Assembly: GCF_019970045.1 (NCBI RefSeq)
Contig: NZ_JAHXYI010000007.1
Coordinates: 336,623 to 400,622 of the forward strand
Source: Chryseobacterium sp. GVT01B
GTDB taxonomy: Bacteria > Bacteroidota > Bacteroidia > Flavobacteriales > Weeksellaceae
DNA length: 64,000 nt
Direction: 5' to 3'
Both the position numbers and the translations under genes were made by a program. The number at the start of each line of letters is the position of its first letter. Within the stretch, counting starts at the first letter, position 1. Positions 50,095-59,480 of the stretch are shown here, one piece after another. A model generated the notes under the pieces. It was not told the origin of the DNA, made no database searches, and saw nothing but the letters and a program-made list of their open reading frames with translations.

Positions 50095-52929
50095 ATGGAC
50101 GCAACACAAGATAAAAGGCTGTTTCTCATCGATGCCTATGCGATGATTTTCAGAGGATATTACGCATTAATCAGGAATCCGAGACTTACCAGCAAAGGGC
50201 TGGATACTTCTGCGATCTTTGGCTTTACCAATTCTTTGATCGAATTGATCAGAAGAGAAAAGCCTACCCATCTGGCAGTAGTTTTTGACGTAGGACAGGC
50301 GAGTGTAAGAACTGATGACTATTCAGATTACAAAGCCAACAGAAGCGAAACTCCTGAAGCGATTAAAATTGCTGTTCCATACATCCACAGAATTCTTGAA
50401 GCTATGCATATTCCACGCCTGGGAGTGGAAGGATATGAAGCGGATGATGTAATAGGTACTATTGCATGCAAAGCAGAAAAAGAAGGGTATACCACTTTCA
50501 TGGTAACACCGGATAAGGATTTTGCTCAGTTAGTAACAGATAAAATTAAGATCTATAAACCAGGCTTAAAAGGTGGTGATATCGAAATTCTTGGAGTAGA
50601 AGAAGTAAAGGCAAAATATGAGATTGAAGATCCTAAACAGGTTATCGATTTTCTTGCTATGATGGGAGATGCAGTAGATAATATTCCCGGGCTGGAAGGT
50701 GTGGGAGAAAAAACTGCGATGAAGTTCCTGAAAGAATTTGGAAATATTGAAACTTTACTAGCCAATACCGATAAGCTGAAAGGAAAACTGAAGGAGAAAG
50801 TGGAAGCTTCCGCAGAGCGTGGTATTTTATCTAAAAAATTAGCAACCATTATCTGTGATGTCCCTGTAGAATTTCATCAGGAACAATATGACCTGGAAAC
50901 TCCGGATTTCGAAAAAGTAAAAGAAGTCTTTGATGAAATAGAATTCAGGAGACTTTACGAAAATCTTTACAGGGCTTTTGCTCCTGCTCCAACAGAAACG
51001 GTAGTGGTGAGCGAGGTAGAAGTGAAGCAGACTCCGGCAGGTACAGAAATCAAAGGACAGGTGATGCAGCTTGATCTTTTTGCCAATTTTGAAGAGCTGG
51101 AACAGGCTACTTCTACAAAATCGACTATTGAGCAGAACGATCATCTCTATCAGTTTATTGATAATCCAAAAGCACAGAAAAAACTGGTCGACAACCTGTT
51201 ACAGCAAAAGGTTGTTTGCTTTGATACGGAAACCACTTCATTAAACGAACTGGAAGCAGAATTGGTAGGAATGAGTTTCTCTTATAAAAAAGGACTTGCC
51301 TATTATATTCCGCTTTCTGAAGACAGAGTTGAAGTGCTGCAGACATTAGAGATTTTCAGACCGTTTTTTGAAAAAGAAGACCTGCTGAAAATTGCTCACA
51401 ATCTGAAATATGATTATAAAGTTTTAAAACAATACGACATTACCGTTAAAGGAGCAATGTTTGATACCATGATTGCCCATTACCTGTTGAATCCGGATGG
51501 AAGACACGGTATGGATTACCTTTCAGAAGTATACCTGAACTATAAACCCGTATCCATAGAAACCATTATCGGGAAAAAAGGTAAGAAACAGGGAAGCTTC
51601 AGAGATGCAGATCTAAGAACACAGACAGATTATGCAGCAGAAGATGCAGACATTACTTTCCAGTTGTACGAGCTTTTTGCACCACAACTGAAAAAGGAAA
51701 ACCTAGAAGAGCTTTTCTTCAATATTGAAATGCCTCTGATGGAAGTTCTTGCAAAAATGGAACTGGCAGGTATTTCTCTGGACGAAAAATGGCTGGCACA
51801 GGAAAGTGTAGATCTTGAAAATGACCTGAAGCAATTAGAAACCACAATTTTTGAACTTTCCGGAGAAGAATTCAATATGAATTCACCAAAACAGCTAGGA
51901 GAAATCCTGTTTGAAAAAATGCAGCTGGATCCGAAAGCCAAAAAAACAAAGACGGGACAATATGCAACCTCAGAAGATGTTCTTCAGAAATTAAGTTCAA
52001 AACACGAGATCATCAAGCATATTCTGGAGTACAGAACCTATCAGAAATTAAAATCAACTTATGTAGATGCTCTGCCTTCACAGATTGATAAAGAAGATAA
52101 CAGAGTACACACCAATTTCTCACAGACTACAGCCGCTACAGGCCGTCTGGCAAGTGTAAATCCGAACTTGCAGAATATCCCCATCAGAACTTTGAGAGGA
52201 CAGCAGATCCGTGGAGCCTTTGTTTCAGGAGAAGGAAAGAAAATTATTTCTGCCGATTACTCACAGATTGAACTTCGTTTAATTGCTGAAATCTCGGGAG
52301 AAGATAATATGATCAAAGCATTCCAGGATGGAGAAGATATTCACGCTTCCACAGCAGCAAAACTCTTTAAAATTCCTCTGGAAGAAGTCTCCAAAACCCA
52401 GAGAAGCCAGGCAAAGACTGTAAACTTTGGTATTATCTACGGACAGGGAGCTTTTGCATTGGCGGAACAGACCGGATTATCCCGTACAGAAGCCAAGCAG
52501 ATGATCGAAGCGTATTTTGAAACCTATCCAAAGCTAAAGGAATACATGGCCGAGCAGGTGAATAAAGCACGTCAGCTAGGTTTCGTAGAAACTATATTAG
52601 GAAGGAAACGTCATTTGAAAGATATTAATTCCAACAATTTCGTGGTGAGAGGACATGCAGAAAGAAATGCTGTAAATGCACCGGTTCAGGGAAGTGCCGC
52701 AGATGTTGTAAAGCTTGCGATGATTAAAATAGACAGGGAACTTGAAGAACAACAGTTAAAAACAAAAATGCTGCTTCAGGTACATGACGAATTGATATTC
52801 GAATCTCCTGCTGACGAGATTGAAGCCGCTTCAAAACTAATCAAAACTGAAATGGAAAATGCTTTAAAAACACAGGTTCCATTGTTAGTAGAGATTGGAG
52901 TAGGAGACAACTGGCTGGAAGCTCATTAA
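50095..52929 (+). CDS. polA: DNA polymerase I
   Basis: A 944-residue DNA polymerase I. The start at 50095 (MDATQDKRLFLID) matches family N-termini; the frame is open for 80 further codons upstream but that stretch is low-complexity and overlaps hcp. It has a 5'-3' exonuclease (residues 6-290), an active 3'-5' proofreading domain (DTET at Asp377-Glu379) and a polymerase domain with motif A DYSQIELR (Asp721) and motif C VHDE (Asp898). The proofreading acids are intact, unlike Taq-type enzymes. A terminator follows. Confidence 0.93.
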   Translation: MDATQDKRLFLIDAYAMIFRGYYALIRNPRLTSKGLDTSAIFGFTNSLIELIRREKPTHLAVVFDVGQASVRTDDYSDYKANRSETPEAIKIAVPYIHRILEAMHIPRLGVEGYEADDVIGTIACKAEKEGYTTFMVTPDKDFAQLVTDKIKIYKPGLKGGDIEILGVEEVKAKYEIEDPKQVIDFLAMMGDAVDNIPGLEGVGEKTAMKFLKEFGNIETLLANTDKLKGKLKEKVEASAERGILSKKLATIICDVPVEFHQEQYDLETPDFEKVKEVFDEIEFRRLYENLYRAFAPAPTETVVVSEVEVKQTPAGTEIKGQVMQLDLFANFEELEQATSTKSTIEQNDHLYQFIDNPKAQKKLVDNLLQQKVVCFDTETTSLNELEAELVGMSFSYKKGLAYYIPLSEDRVEVLQTLEIFRPFFEKEDLLKIAHNLKYDYKVLKQYDITVKGAMFDTMIAHYLLNPDGRHGMDYLSEVYLNYKPVSIETIIGKKGKKQGSFRDADLRTQTDYAAEDADITFQLYELFAPQLKKENLEELFFNIEMPLMEVLAKMELAGISLDEKWLAQESVDLENDLKQLETTIFELSGEEFNMNSPKQLGEILFEKMQLDPKAKKTKTGQYATSEDVLQKLSSKHEIIKHILEYRTYQKLKSTYVDALPSQIDKEDNRVHTNFSQTTAATGRLASVNPNLQNIPIRTLRGQQIRGAFVSGEGKKIISADYSQIELRLIAEISGEDNMIKAFQDGEDIHASTAAKLFKIPLEEVSKTQRSQAKTVNFGIIYGQGAFALAEQTGLSRTEAKQMIEAYFETYPKLKEYMAEQVNKARQLGFVETILGRKRHLKDINSNNFVVRGHAERNAVNAPVQGSAADVVKLAMIKIDRELEEQQLKTKMLLQVHDELIFESPADEIEAASKLIKTEMENALKTQVPLLVEIGVGDNWLEAH

Positions 52930-52956
52930 TCAATACTATAAATCATATCTTAAATA

Positions 52957-52987
52957 AAAAACTTCCGTCTTTTGGGGCGGAAGTTTT
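52957..52987 (+). terminator. Terminator of polA
   Basis: AAAACTTCCG and CGGAAGTTTT form a 10-bp stem shortly after the polA stop. Confidence 0.7.
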
Positions 52988-53118
52988 ATCTTTATTAGAA
53001 TTAGGATACCTTTATTTTTTTCTACAGAATCGTATGCATTACTGACAATATGATCCAGAGAAACATTTTCAAATAAATATCTCTCCTTTTTCACATGAAC
53101 TTTTCAATAAGCTGTTTT

Positions 53119-53679
53119 TTAGTAATGATAACCACTTTTGAAAGCTTCAAGTTTTATTTGCAAATCCTGTTTTATGTTCTCATTAATCGTTACCCATTGA
53201 TGAGGATTATCAAGTTTGAAATCTTTGTATATACCTAGTAATTCTTCAAAATTAGTTTTAAAAAAATTTAATTTCTCAAAGATTCCGTTTTCAAAAAGGT
53301 CAGTATATCCATCAAAACGGTAAAGAAGAAATTGCTCTTCATCGGTAAGCTGTTCTTCGTAAGAAATATGAGTGGCGGTTTCAAAGATATTTTTTAAAAC
53401 TACTTTATTCTCATCTAGCAGATGATATAAAATTCCTAATACAGCTCTGGATGTGATTTCTGAATCCGAATCAAGAGTATTCTTGTTTAAGACCTGTATG
53501 ATATCGTGTGTATTTGCACAAGTGGAAAGCTCAATGAATACATATTCAGATTCATTCTCAGATGCCAATATGGAATCAGCCCAGCTAATAACCTTCTCTT
53601 TTCTGATCACACCATAATCTAAAAGGATTACAAAAACCTTCAGCAGATTCCCGTAATCCTTTATTGAAGCTCTTTTCAT
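53119..53679 (-). CDS. Hypothetical protein, possible immunity-type gene
   Basis: A 186-residue, helical, acidic cytoplasmic protein without a signal peptide. I do not recognise a family. The sequence has an HEAT-like look in places (GNLLKVFVILLDYGVI, SRAVLGILYHLLDE). It begins seven bases after the Imm22 gene stop, so the two are co-transcribed, and such acidic orphan proteins beside an immunity gene are often immunity proteins themselves. That is inference from context only. Confidence 0.55.
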   Translation of the reverse strand: MKRASIKDYGNLLKVFVILLDYGVIRKEKVISWADSILASENESEYVFIELSTCANTHDIIQVLNKNTLDSDSEITSRAVLGILYHLLDENKVVLKNIFETATHISYEEQLTDEEQFLLYRFDGYTDLFENGIFEKLNFFKTNFEELLGIYKDFKLDNPHQWVTINENIKQDLQIKLEAFKSGYHY

Positions 53680-53686
53680 TTGAAGG

Positions 53687-54085
53687 CTAAATATTATATT
53701 CTATTTCACCCACATAATGCAGTGAAAAATCATCATTTTCTACAGAAACAGGATTGGGAATTACAAATCTTGTTGCAAAAATGATAGCATTCACTGGAGT
53801 ATCCAGACTTAGTTCATTCAGTTTGTTTTCCAGGATTGGAAGCCATTGGTCAGCATAAGAATATTCTGCAAACTTGTCATAAAGACTAAGCCTTTCATCT
53901 TCAAAACCATACTCTATAAAGTCATCATCAAACCATTTGATATTTTGTGATTCTGCGAATTTTGAAACATACTGATCATCAGTTTCCTCTTCTATATAAT
54001 AATTTTCATCCTCTTCTATGAAGCTATAAAAATCTTCTTCATTTTTGAAATACCCTAACCAGAAGTGTGAAATTTCTTTATCCAT
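53687..54085 (-). CDS. Immunity 22 (Imm22) family protein
   Basis: A 132-residue, strongly acidic protein opening with ISHFWLGYFKNEEDFYSFIEE. A WFDDDFIEYGFEDE segment follows and the C-terminus is VGEIEYNI. This fits the Imm22 (DUF4284) pattern as I recall it: an N-terminal WxGxF strand, an acidic loop and a helical middle. Imm22 proteins neutralise polymorphic toxins delivered by contact-dependent or T6SS-type systems. No cognate toxin lies beside it, so it looks like an orphan immunity gene, about 4 kb from the T6SS locus. Confidence 0.7.
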   Translation of the reverse strand: MDKEISHFWLGYFKNEEDFYSFIEEDENYYIEEETDDQYVSKFAESQNIKWFDDDFIEYGFEDERLSLYDKFAEYSYADQWLPILENKLNELSLDTPVNAIIFATRFVIPNPVSVENDDFSLHYVGEIEYNI

Positions 54086-54095
54086 AATAATCTTT

Positions 54096-54653
54096 TTATT
54101 CTAATCTTTTTGATTGTTTACTTATATCAATAGCTTTTTCAAGCCGTGAAAGTCTTGTCTTTTCCTGTTTGGCACTCATAATCCAATGTATGATAACCTT
54201 TTTATAGGAAGGAGCCTGGCTTTCAAAAAAATCCCATGCAGTCTGATCATCTGTAAACTGTTTCTGATAAACAGGATCAAGAGCAACTTCTGCTTTTTCA
54301 TGGGAATAAATTCCGGATTTGTTCTCTTTTCTAAGGTCAAATGCTTTTTGCCCTGCTGGGGTCATCAGTCCTGCTTTGGTGAGCTCTTCAACTTTCTTTA
54401 TATTAATGTTGCTCCAGATGCTGGATGGTTTTCTTGGTGTAAAACGTATAGAATAACTTTCGTGATCTATTGATTTTCTCACACCGTCTATCCAGCCAAA
54501 ACACAAAGCCTGATCTACAGATTCAGACCAGCTCATTGAAGGTTTTCCACTTCCGGTTTTGTAGAATCCCGTTAAGAGCTCTTTCTCATCCTGATGGTGC
54601 TTCTCAAGCCATTTTCTGAATGCTTCTTTTGTCCGAAAAAATGTAGGTTCCAT
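54096..54653 (-). CDS. YdeI/OmpD-associated family protein
   Basis: A 185-residue protein of the YdeI/OmpD-associated (bacteriocin-protection-like) family. It opens with FRTKEAFRKWLEKHHQDEKELLTGFYK, followed by SMSWSESVDQALCFGWIDGVRKS and a C-terminal KKVIIHWIMSAKQEKTRLSRLEKAI. The family name derives from protection against polymyxin or bacteriocins in enterobacteria; the mechanism is unknown. It precedes the Imm22 gene by 10 bases, so three genes possibly tied to protection share one operon. Confidence 0.78.
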   Translation of the reverse strand: MEPTFFRTKEAFRKWLEKHHQDEKELLTGFYKTGSGKPSMSWSESVDQALCFGWIDGVRKSIDHESYSIRFTPRKPSSIWSNINIKKVEELTKAGLMTPAGQKAFDLRKENKSGIYSHEKAEVALDPVYQKQFTDDQTAWDFFESQAPSYKKVIIHWIMSAKQEKTRLSRLEKAIDISKQSKRLE

Positions 54654-54800
54654 AACTCCTGTATTTGGCTTTTACATTTAATCTGTAATATTACGAAAGT
54701 TTTCAGTCAAATAAAATCTTCTTGCCCTAAACAAAGTTCATTGATAACCCCGAAGATAAATTTTTTATCGTAATTTTATTCTGTGTTTAAATTATAAAAA

Positions 54801-55448
54801 ATGGATTTTCTTCAGGACCATTATGCTGTCAAAAATGAATTACTACTCATTCTTATTTCTGTTATTTTAGGGCTGTTTATTGGTGCTGAACGTGAATACC
54901 GTAATAAATCTGCGGGTCTCAGAACCTTTATACTGGTTTGTTTCGGTGCTTGTCTCTTTACTATTCTTTCCATAAAAATTGGCGTTGAAAATCCGGATCG
55001 TCTCGCAGCCAATATCATTACAGGAATCGGATTTCTGGGGGCGGGTGTTATTTTCAAAGGAGACAATAAAATTGAAGGAATTACCACAGCAACCACTATT
55101 TGGGCAACGGCTTCTATTGGAATGGCGGTAGGTTCCGGATATATATACATTGCCATGTTGGGAACTGCTTTGGTATTAATCATTTTGAGTGTATTGACTT
55201 ACCTGCAGAATTTCATTGATAATTATAATAAAGTAAGGGAATATAAAATTGCTGTCACTAGTTCTGCGGATATTCAATATTGTGAAAATATCTTTAAAGA
55301 ACACTACCTAAAATACCTGATGATCAAACAGCAGTATTCACCGGAAAGTTTAACTGTTATCTGGCGGCTAACCGGAAAAAATACCCGTCATGAAGAAGTA
55401 ATAAGACGTTTGGTAGATGACCCTAAAATTAAAGCCTATCAGTTTTAG
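54801..55448 (+). CDS. MgtC/SapB family membrane protein
   Basis: A 215-residue MgtC-like protein. Five helices carry the family motifs: LGLFIGAEREYRNKSAGLRTF and ANIITGIGFLGAGVIFKG, then GITTATTIWATASIGMAVG. A soluble C-terminal domain of about 70 residues resembles the ACT-like tail of longer MgtC proteins. MgtC supports growth at low Mg2+ and limits F-ATPase in pathogens. No upstream Mg2+-sensing leader could be seen. A terminator shared with the convergent NlpE-like gene follows. Confidence 0.85.
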   Translation: MDFLQDHYAVKNELLLILISVILGLFIGAEREYRNKSAGLRTFILVCFGACLFTILSIKIGVENPDRLAANIITGIGFLGAGVIFKGDNKIEGITTATTIWATASIGMAVGSGYIYIAMLGTALVLIILSVLTYLQNFIDNYNKVREYKIAVTSSADIQYCENIFKEHYLKYLMIKQQYSPESLTVIWRLTGKNTRHEEVIRRLVDDPKIKAYQF

Positions 55449-55461
55449 ATGAGATATAAGC

Positions 55462-55490
55462 AAAAAAATAAAGGCCGAAGCCTTTATTTT
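55462..55490 (+). terminator. Bidirectional terminator between mgtC-like and nlpE-like genes
   Basis: AAATAAAGGC, CGAA and GCCTTTATTT form a 10-bp stem with a stable CGAA loop and T/A runs on both sides. It overlaps the end of the convergent gene by one base. Confidence 0.75.
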
Positions 55491-55978
55491 TATTTTTTCT
55501 TGAATACATAGAGATTCTTGTTGGGACCATCAATTTCTTTTCCTTCCATATCAAGCTGGATCAGCATATTTTCACCCACTTTATATTTATAATTGGCAGA
55601 TTTTCCTTTCAAAGTAATCATGCTTCCCGTAGAATCCCATGCAAAAGATCCTTTATCCTGATTCTTTGAATTTCTGTCAAGATATTCTTCAGAAATACTG
55701 AATGTTTTATCGTTATTCAATGTTAATGAAGTCTTGATTCCCGGACAGTCAGCACAAGGAACTGTAGCTTCATAAGTACCGGCCCAGTCCAGTGCATTTT
55801 CAGAAGTGTCACCAGCTGCTGTAGGAGTAGCTTTTGTGATACTGTCTGTAGCAGCAGGTTGAACAGCTGTTGCGGAGTCCGTGGTTGTACCTGTTGTTTC
55901 AGTCGTTTCTTTTTTAGAACATGAAGCAAGGAATAAAACCGCTCCCATTCCCAACATGAGCATTTTGCTTTTCATCAT
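55490..55978 (-). CDS. NlpE-like envelope lipoprotein
   Basis: A 162-residue lipoprotein with lipobox LFLASCSKK, a Thr/Ala-rich linker (residues 26-65) and an NlpE N-terminal domain with YEATVPCADCPGIKTSLTL. The CADC motif, which senses thiol state or copper in E. coli NlpE, is intact. The start is the ATG pair at 55978; an upstream in-frame ATG at 56029 would lengthen the signal peptide by 17 residues. It lacks the second (OB-fold) domain of E. coli NlpE. Envelope stress or copper response is inferred. Confidence 0.75.
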   Translation of the reverse strand: MMKSKMLMLGMGAVLFLASCSKKETTETTGTTTDSATAVQPAATDSITKATPTAAGDTSENALDWAGTYEATVPCADCPGIKTSLTLNNDKTFSISEEYLDRNSKNQDKGSFAWDSTGSMITLKGKSANYKYKVGENMLIQLDMEGKEIDGPNKNLYVFKKK

Positions 55979-56052
55979 AATAATTGATTTAAGTATGTTT
56001 TTAATAATAAAGTTACTTCCAATCAACAAAAACTAAGCCAGAGGGGGGGAGG

Positions 56053-56083
56053 GTTTAAAGTTTAATGTTTAATGTTTAATGTT
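56053..56083. repeat. GTTTAAT tandem text upstream of the S46 gene
   Basis: GGTTTAAAGTTTAATGTTTAATGTTTAATG contains three tandem TTTAATG units. It belongs to the same loose family of dispersed AT tracts as 16298, 29014 and 38784. The remaining part of the 55979-56270 gap shows no gene. Confidence 0.35.
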
Positions 56084-56270
56084 GCTGGTTGATAGTTGCT
56101 GGTTTTTGGTTATGGTTAAACTTATAGATCATTAAATGAATTTTCTGCTTTCTCTTCATTAATACATTTTATTCTTTACATTTTACAAAAACCTACTCTT
56201 AACAACTTTTCCGTTTGTTTTATAAGGTCTATTCTTATTTTTCTTTGTAAATTCGGGCAAAATTTTGATT

Positions 56271-58409
56271 ATGACAAAAAAGATACTTTTATCTGTATTT
56301 CTTTTGCCAGCTGCAATGGCATTTGCACAACAATATGGAGGAATGTGGATTCCTACTGAGCTGAATGAAAAGGAAATGAAGGATTTGGGAATGAAGATTT
56401 CTGCAAAAGATATTTTCAACCCTCAGAAACCAAGCATAAAGGATGCAGTAGTACAGTTTAACGGCGGATGTACTGCAGAGATTATTTCGCCTAAAGGACT
56501 GCTTTTAACCAATCACCACTGTGGTTTCGGTCAGATTCAGGCGCATTCTACCGTTCAGAATGACCTTCTTTCAAACGGATTCTGGGCAAAAAATACACAG
56601 GGAGAACTTCCTAATCCAGGCGTAAAAGTAGACTTTATTGTAGATATAAAAGAAGTTACTGATCAGATTTTGGAAGGCACAGACAACCTGACGGAACCGG
56701 AACTTACCAAAAGGATCAACAATAATATTGAGGTTTATAAAAACTCTCAGAAAATTGAATCTTACCAATCGATCATGGTAAAGCCAATGTATTATGGAAA
56801 CAAATACTATGCTTACACCATCGAAACTTATAAAGATATCCGTCTTGTAGGAGCTCCGCCTCAAAGCATCGGGAAATTCGGAAGTGATACAGACAACTGG
56901 GTTTGGCCTAGACATACCGGAGATTTCTCTATGTTCAGAATTTATGCAGACAAAAACAACAGACCTGCAGAATATTCAAAAGACAACGTACCTTACGTTC
57001 CAAAACACTACTTACCGGTTTCTATAAAAGATAAAAACGAAAACGATTTTACTTTTGTATTCGGATTCCCGGGAAAAACTACAGAATATCTTCCTGCAGT
57101 TGGCGTAGAGAAAATCATGAAGGATATTGATCCTGCAAGAATTGCTGTACGTGATGTTGCCTTAAAAACATTGGACGAAAAAATGCGTGTTGATAATGAA
57201 ACACGTATCAAATACGCTTCAAAATACGCTTCTGTAGCGAACTACTGGAAAAAATGGATCGGTGAAGTAGAAGGATTGAAAAAATCCAATGCTGTGGAGA
57301 AGAAAGTAATGTACGAAGGTTCTTTGGTCGCTAAAAATCCGGAGATCAAAAATACATTGGATCAGTTGAATAAACTGTACAATGATCAGGCTCCTTATGC
57401 TTTAAACAATGCTTATTTCACGGAAGTCGTAAAAAATGCAGAAACATTAAAGCTTGCTGGTGATTATTATGATTTTGTAGCTTCTGTAGAAGCTGGAAGA
57501 ATGGATGAAAAGGAACTTACAAAGTTAAAAACAAAATTAACCTCTTTCTACAAAGATTACAGTGCAGAGCTTGATGCTAAAGTAACGGCAAAACTATTGG
57601 CTTTATATGCTAATAAAACAGCACCCCAGTTTTTACCGGCTGGTTTCAGCAAATATAAAGATGAAAGCCCGAATATTCCTGTAATAGAAGATATGTCTAA
57701 AAATTCGATCATCACAGGAAGAGCTGCTGTGAATGGGGGAACATTGACTACAGATATTGATAAAGCGTTTTCTAACCAGGATAAACTGATCAAGACTTTA
57801 AAGAAAGATCCTATTTATCAGTTGTATGTTTCTATGAAAGAAACGTATATGAAAACTGCAGATCCACAGTATACTTCAATGCAGGCAAAAATTGATGCTT
57901 TACAGAAAAAGTTCATGGCACAGCAGATGCAGACGGATAAAGACAGAAAATTCTTCCCGGATGCTAACTCAACGCTTCGTGTGACGTATGGTAAAGTAAA
58001 AGGATCTACACCTAGAGATGCAGTTTCTTACGGATACCAGACTCACCTTGCAGGAGTAATGGAAAAATATGTTCCTGGAGATTACGAATTTGATGTTCCA
58101 AAGAAACTGATTGACCTTTACAACAAGAAAGATTTTGGTAACTATAAAGATAAAACAGGTGACGTTCCTGTAGGATTCACTGCAACGAACCACACAACCG
58201 GAGGAAACTCAGGAAGCCCTGCTCTTGATGCCAACGGAAATCTTGTAGGATTGAATTTCGACAGACAGTGGGAAGGAACAATGAGTGATATCAACTATGA
58301 TCCACGTTTCAGCAGAAACATCATGGTAGATACAAAATATATCCTTTTCATCATTGAAAAGTTCGCTGACTCAAAGTGGCTTGTTGATGAAATGAAAATT
58401 ATAAAATAA
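56271..58409 (+). CDS. S46 dipeptidyl-peptidase, DPP11-like
   Basis: A 712-residue exported serine peptidase; the ATG at 56271 gives a signal peptide ending MAFAQQ. The S46 triad is visible: His82/83 in LLTNHHCGF, Asp218 in RHTGDFS and Ser647 in GGNSGSPA. Eighteen residues after the Ser is Arg665 (LNFDRQW), the place where DPP11 has Arg for Asp/Glu specificity and DPP7 has Gly. It should release Asp/Glu-type dipeptides from extracellular peptides in the periplasm, feeding amino-acid catabolism. It is monocistronic. Confidence 0.88.
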   Translation: MTKKILLSVFLLPAAMAFAQQYGGMWIPTELNEKEMKDLGMKISAKDIFNPQKPSIKDAVVQFNGGCTAEIISPKGLLLTNHHCGFGQIQAHSTVQNDLLSNGFWAKNTQGELPNPGVKVDFIVDIKEVTDQILEGTDNLTEPELTKRINNNIEVYKNSQKIESYQSIMVKPMYYGNKYYAYTIETYKDIRLVGAPPQSIGKFGSDTDNWVWPRHTGDFSMFRIYADKNNRPAEYSKDNVPYVPKHYLPVSIKDKNENDFTFVFGFPGKTTEYLPAVGVEKIMKDIDPARIAVRDVALKTLDEKMRVDNETRIKYASKYASVANYWKKWIGEVEGLKKSNAVEKKVMYEGSLVAKNPEIKNTLDQLNKLYNDQAPYALNNAYFTEVVKNAETLKLAGDYYDFVASVEAGRMDEKELTKLKTKLTSFYKDYSAELDAKVTAKLLALYANKTAPQFLPAGFSKYKDESPNIPVIEDMSKNSIITGRAAVNGGTLTTDIDKAFSNQDKLIKTLKKDPIYQLYVSMKETYMKTADPQYTSMQAKIDALQKKFMAQQMQTDKDRKFFPDANSTLRVTYGKVKGSTPRDAVSYGYQTHLAGVMEKYVPGDYEFDVPKKLIDLYNKKDFGNYKDKTGDVPVGFTATNHTTGGNSGSPALDANGNLVGLNFDRQWEGTMSDINYDPRFSRNIMVDTKYILFIIEKFADSKWLVDEMKIIK

Positions 58410-58481
58410 TTTTTAAAAGTTATACCTTTAAGAATCTATTTGAACTGAGTTTTGAATAGATTCTTTTTTATTTTAGATAAG

Positions 58482-59480
58482 ATGAAAGACAGAATCATCA
58501 ATGTTTTAGCCGCTTTTGAATCTGATAATATCGGGAAATCTTTTCCGCTGGATTACTGTTTGCCGCTTTATCACAGTGTTTCAGACAGAGAGCTTCCCCA
58601 TATAAAACATGTGATCCGTTATAAGAATACAAAACAGTTTGAAGAAGATCTCGATCATCTTGCAAAGAATTTTCAGTTTGTGGACTGGCAGGAGTTTAAA
58701 GAATTTACATCCGGAAATTTTAAACCTAAGAAAAAGATTGCTTTATTAACTTTTGATGATGGTTTCAGAGAATTTTATGATGTTGCGGCTCCTATTTTGG
58801 AACGAAAGGGAATCTATGCCTGCAATTTTGTAAATCCAGCTTTCATTGACAATAAAGATATGATGTTCAGATGTAAGGCCAGCCTTCTTGTAGATGCAGT
58901 CGAGAGAAATAAAACGATAGATCCGGAAATTTATTTTGTTTTATCGCTTAAAAATGTGGACAGACACTTCTTACAAAAGAAAATTTTAGCAATAAATTAT
59001 CAGGAAAAAGATACTTTGGACTGGCTTGCTGAAAAGCTTGAAGTGGATTTTAATGCCTATTCAAAAGAATTCAAACCCTATTTAAGTACAGAAGAGTTAA
59101 AAGAACTTACCAGAAAAGGTTTCGGAATCTCTTCGCACAGCTGGGACCACCCGAAATACGGAGACTTATCTTTGAAAGAACAGATGGAAACTACAGATAA
59201 AACTTTTGCTTATTTGAAAGAAAATGGTTTCCTCTATGAAAGTTTTGCATTTCCGTTTACTGATTTTGAAGTTCAAAAAGATTTTTTTGATGAGCTTTTT
59301 AAAAATGAAGAAATCTACTGCAGTTTTGGCTGTGCAGGGATAAAGCTGGATAGTGTGAAGAAAAATTTTCAAAGAATTCCAATGGAAATGGGAGAGAGCG
59401 GAGAGCAGATACTGAAAAAAGAAATGGCATATTTCAAACTGAAAAGGCTGATTAATAAAAATACGATCCTGAGAAAATGA
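58482..59480 (+). CDS. Polysaccharide deacetylase (NodB homology) family protein
   Basis: A 332-residue carbohydrate esterase family 4-type protein starting at 58482. Motif 1 LLTFDDGFREF carries Asp92-Asp93, and motif 2 is SSHSWDH with the two zinc His residues. No signal peptide is visible, so it may act on cytoplasmic glycan intermediates. The downstream GNAT gene overlaps its stop by four bases, indicating coupled translation and a shared pathway, possibly surface glycan synthesis by deacetylation and reacylation. Confidence 0.82.
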   Translation: MKDRIINVLAAFESDNIGKSFPLDYCLPLYHSVSDRELPHIKHVIRYKNTKQFEEDLDHLAKNFQFVDWQEFKEFTSGNFKPKKKIALLTFDDGFREFYDVAAPILERKGIYACNFVNPAFIDNKDMMFRCKASLLVDAVERNKTIDPEIYFVLSLKNVDRHFLQKKILAINYQEKDTLDWLAEKLEVDFNAYSKEFKPYLSTEELKELTRKGFGISSHSWDHPKYGDLSLKEQMETTDKTFAYLKENGFLYESFAFPFTDFEVQKDFFDELFKNEEIYCSFGCAGIKLDSVKKNFQRIPMEMGESGEQILKKEMAYFKLKRLINKNTILRK

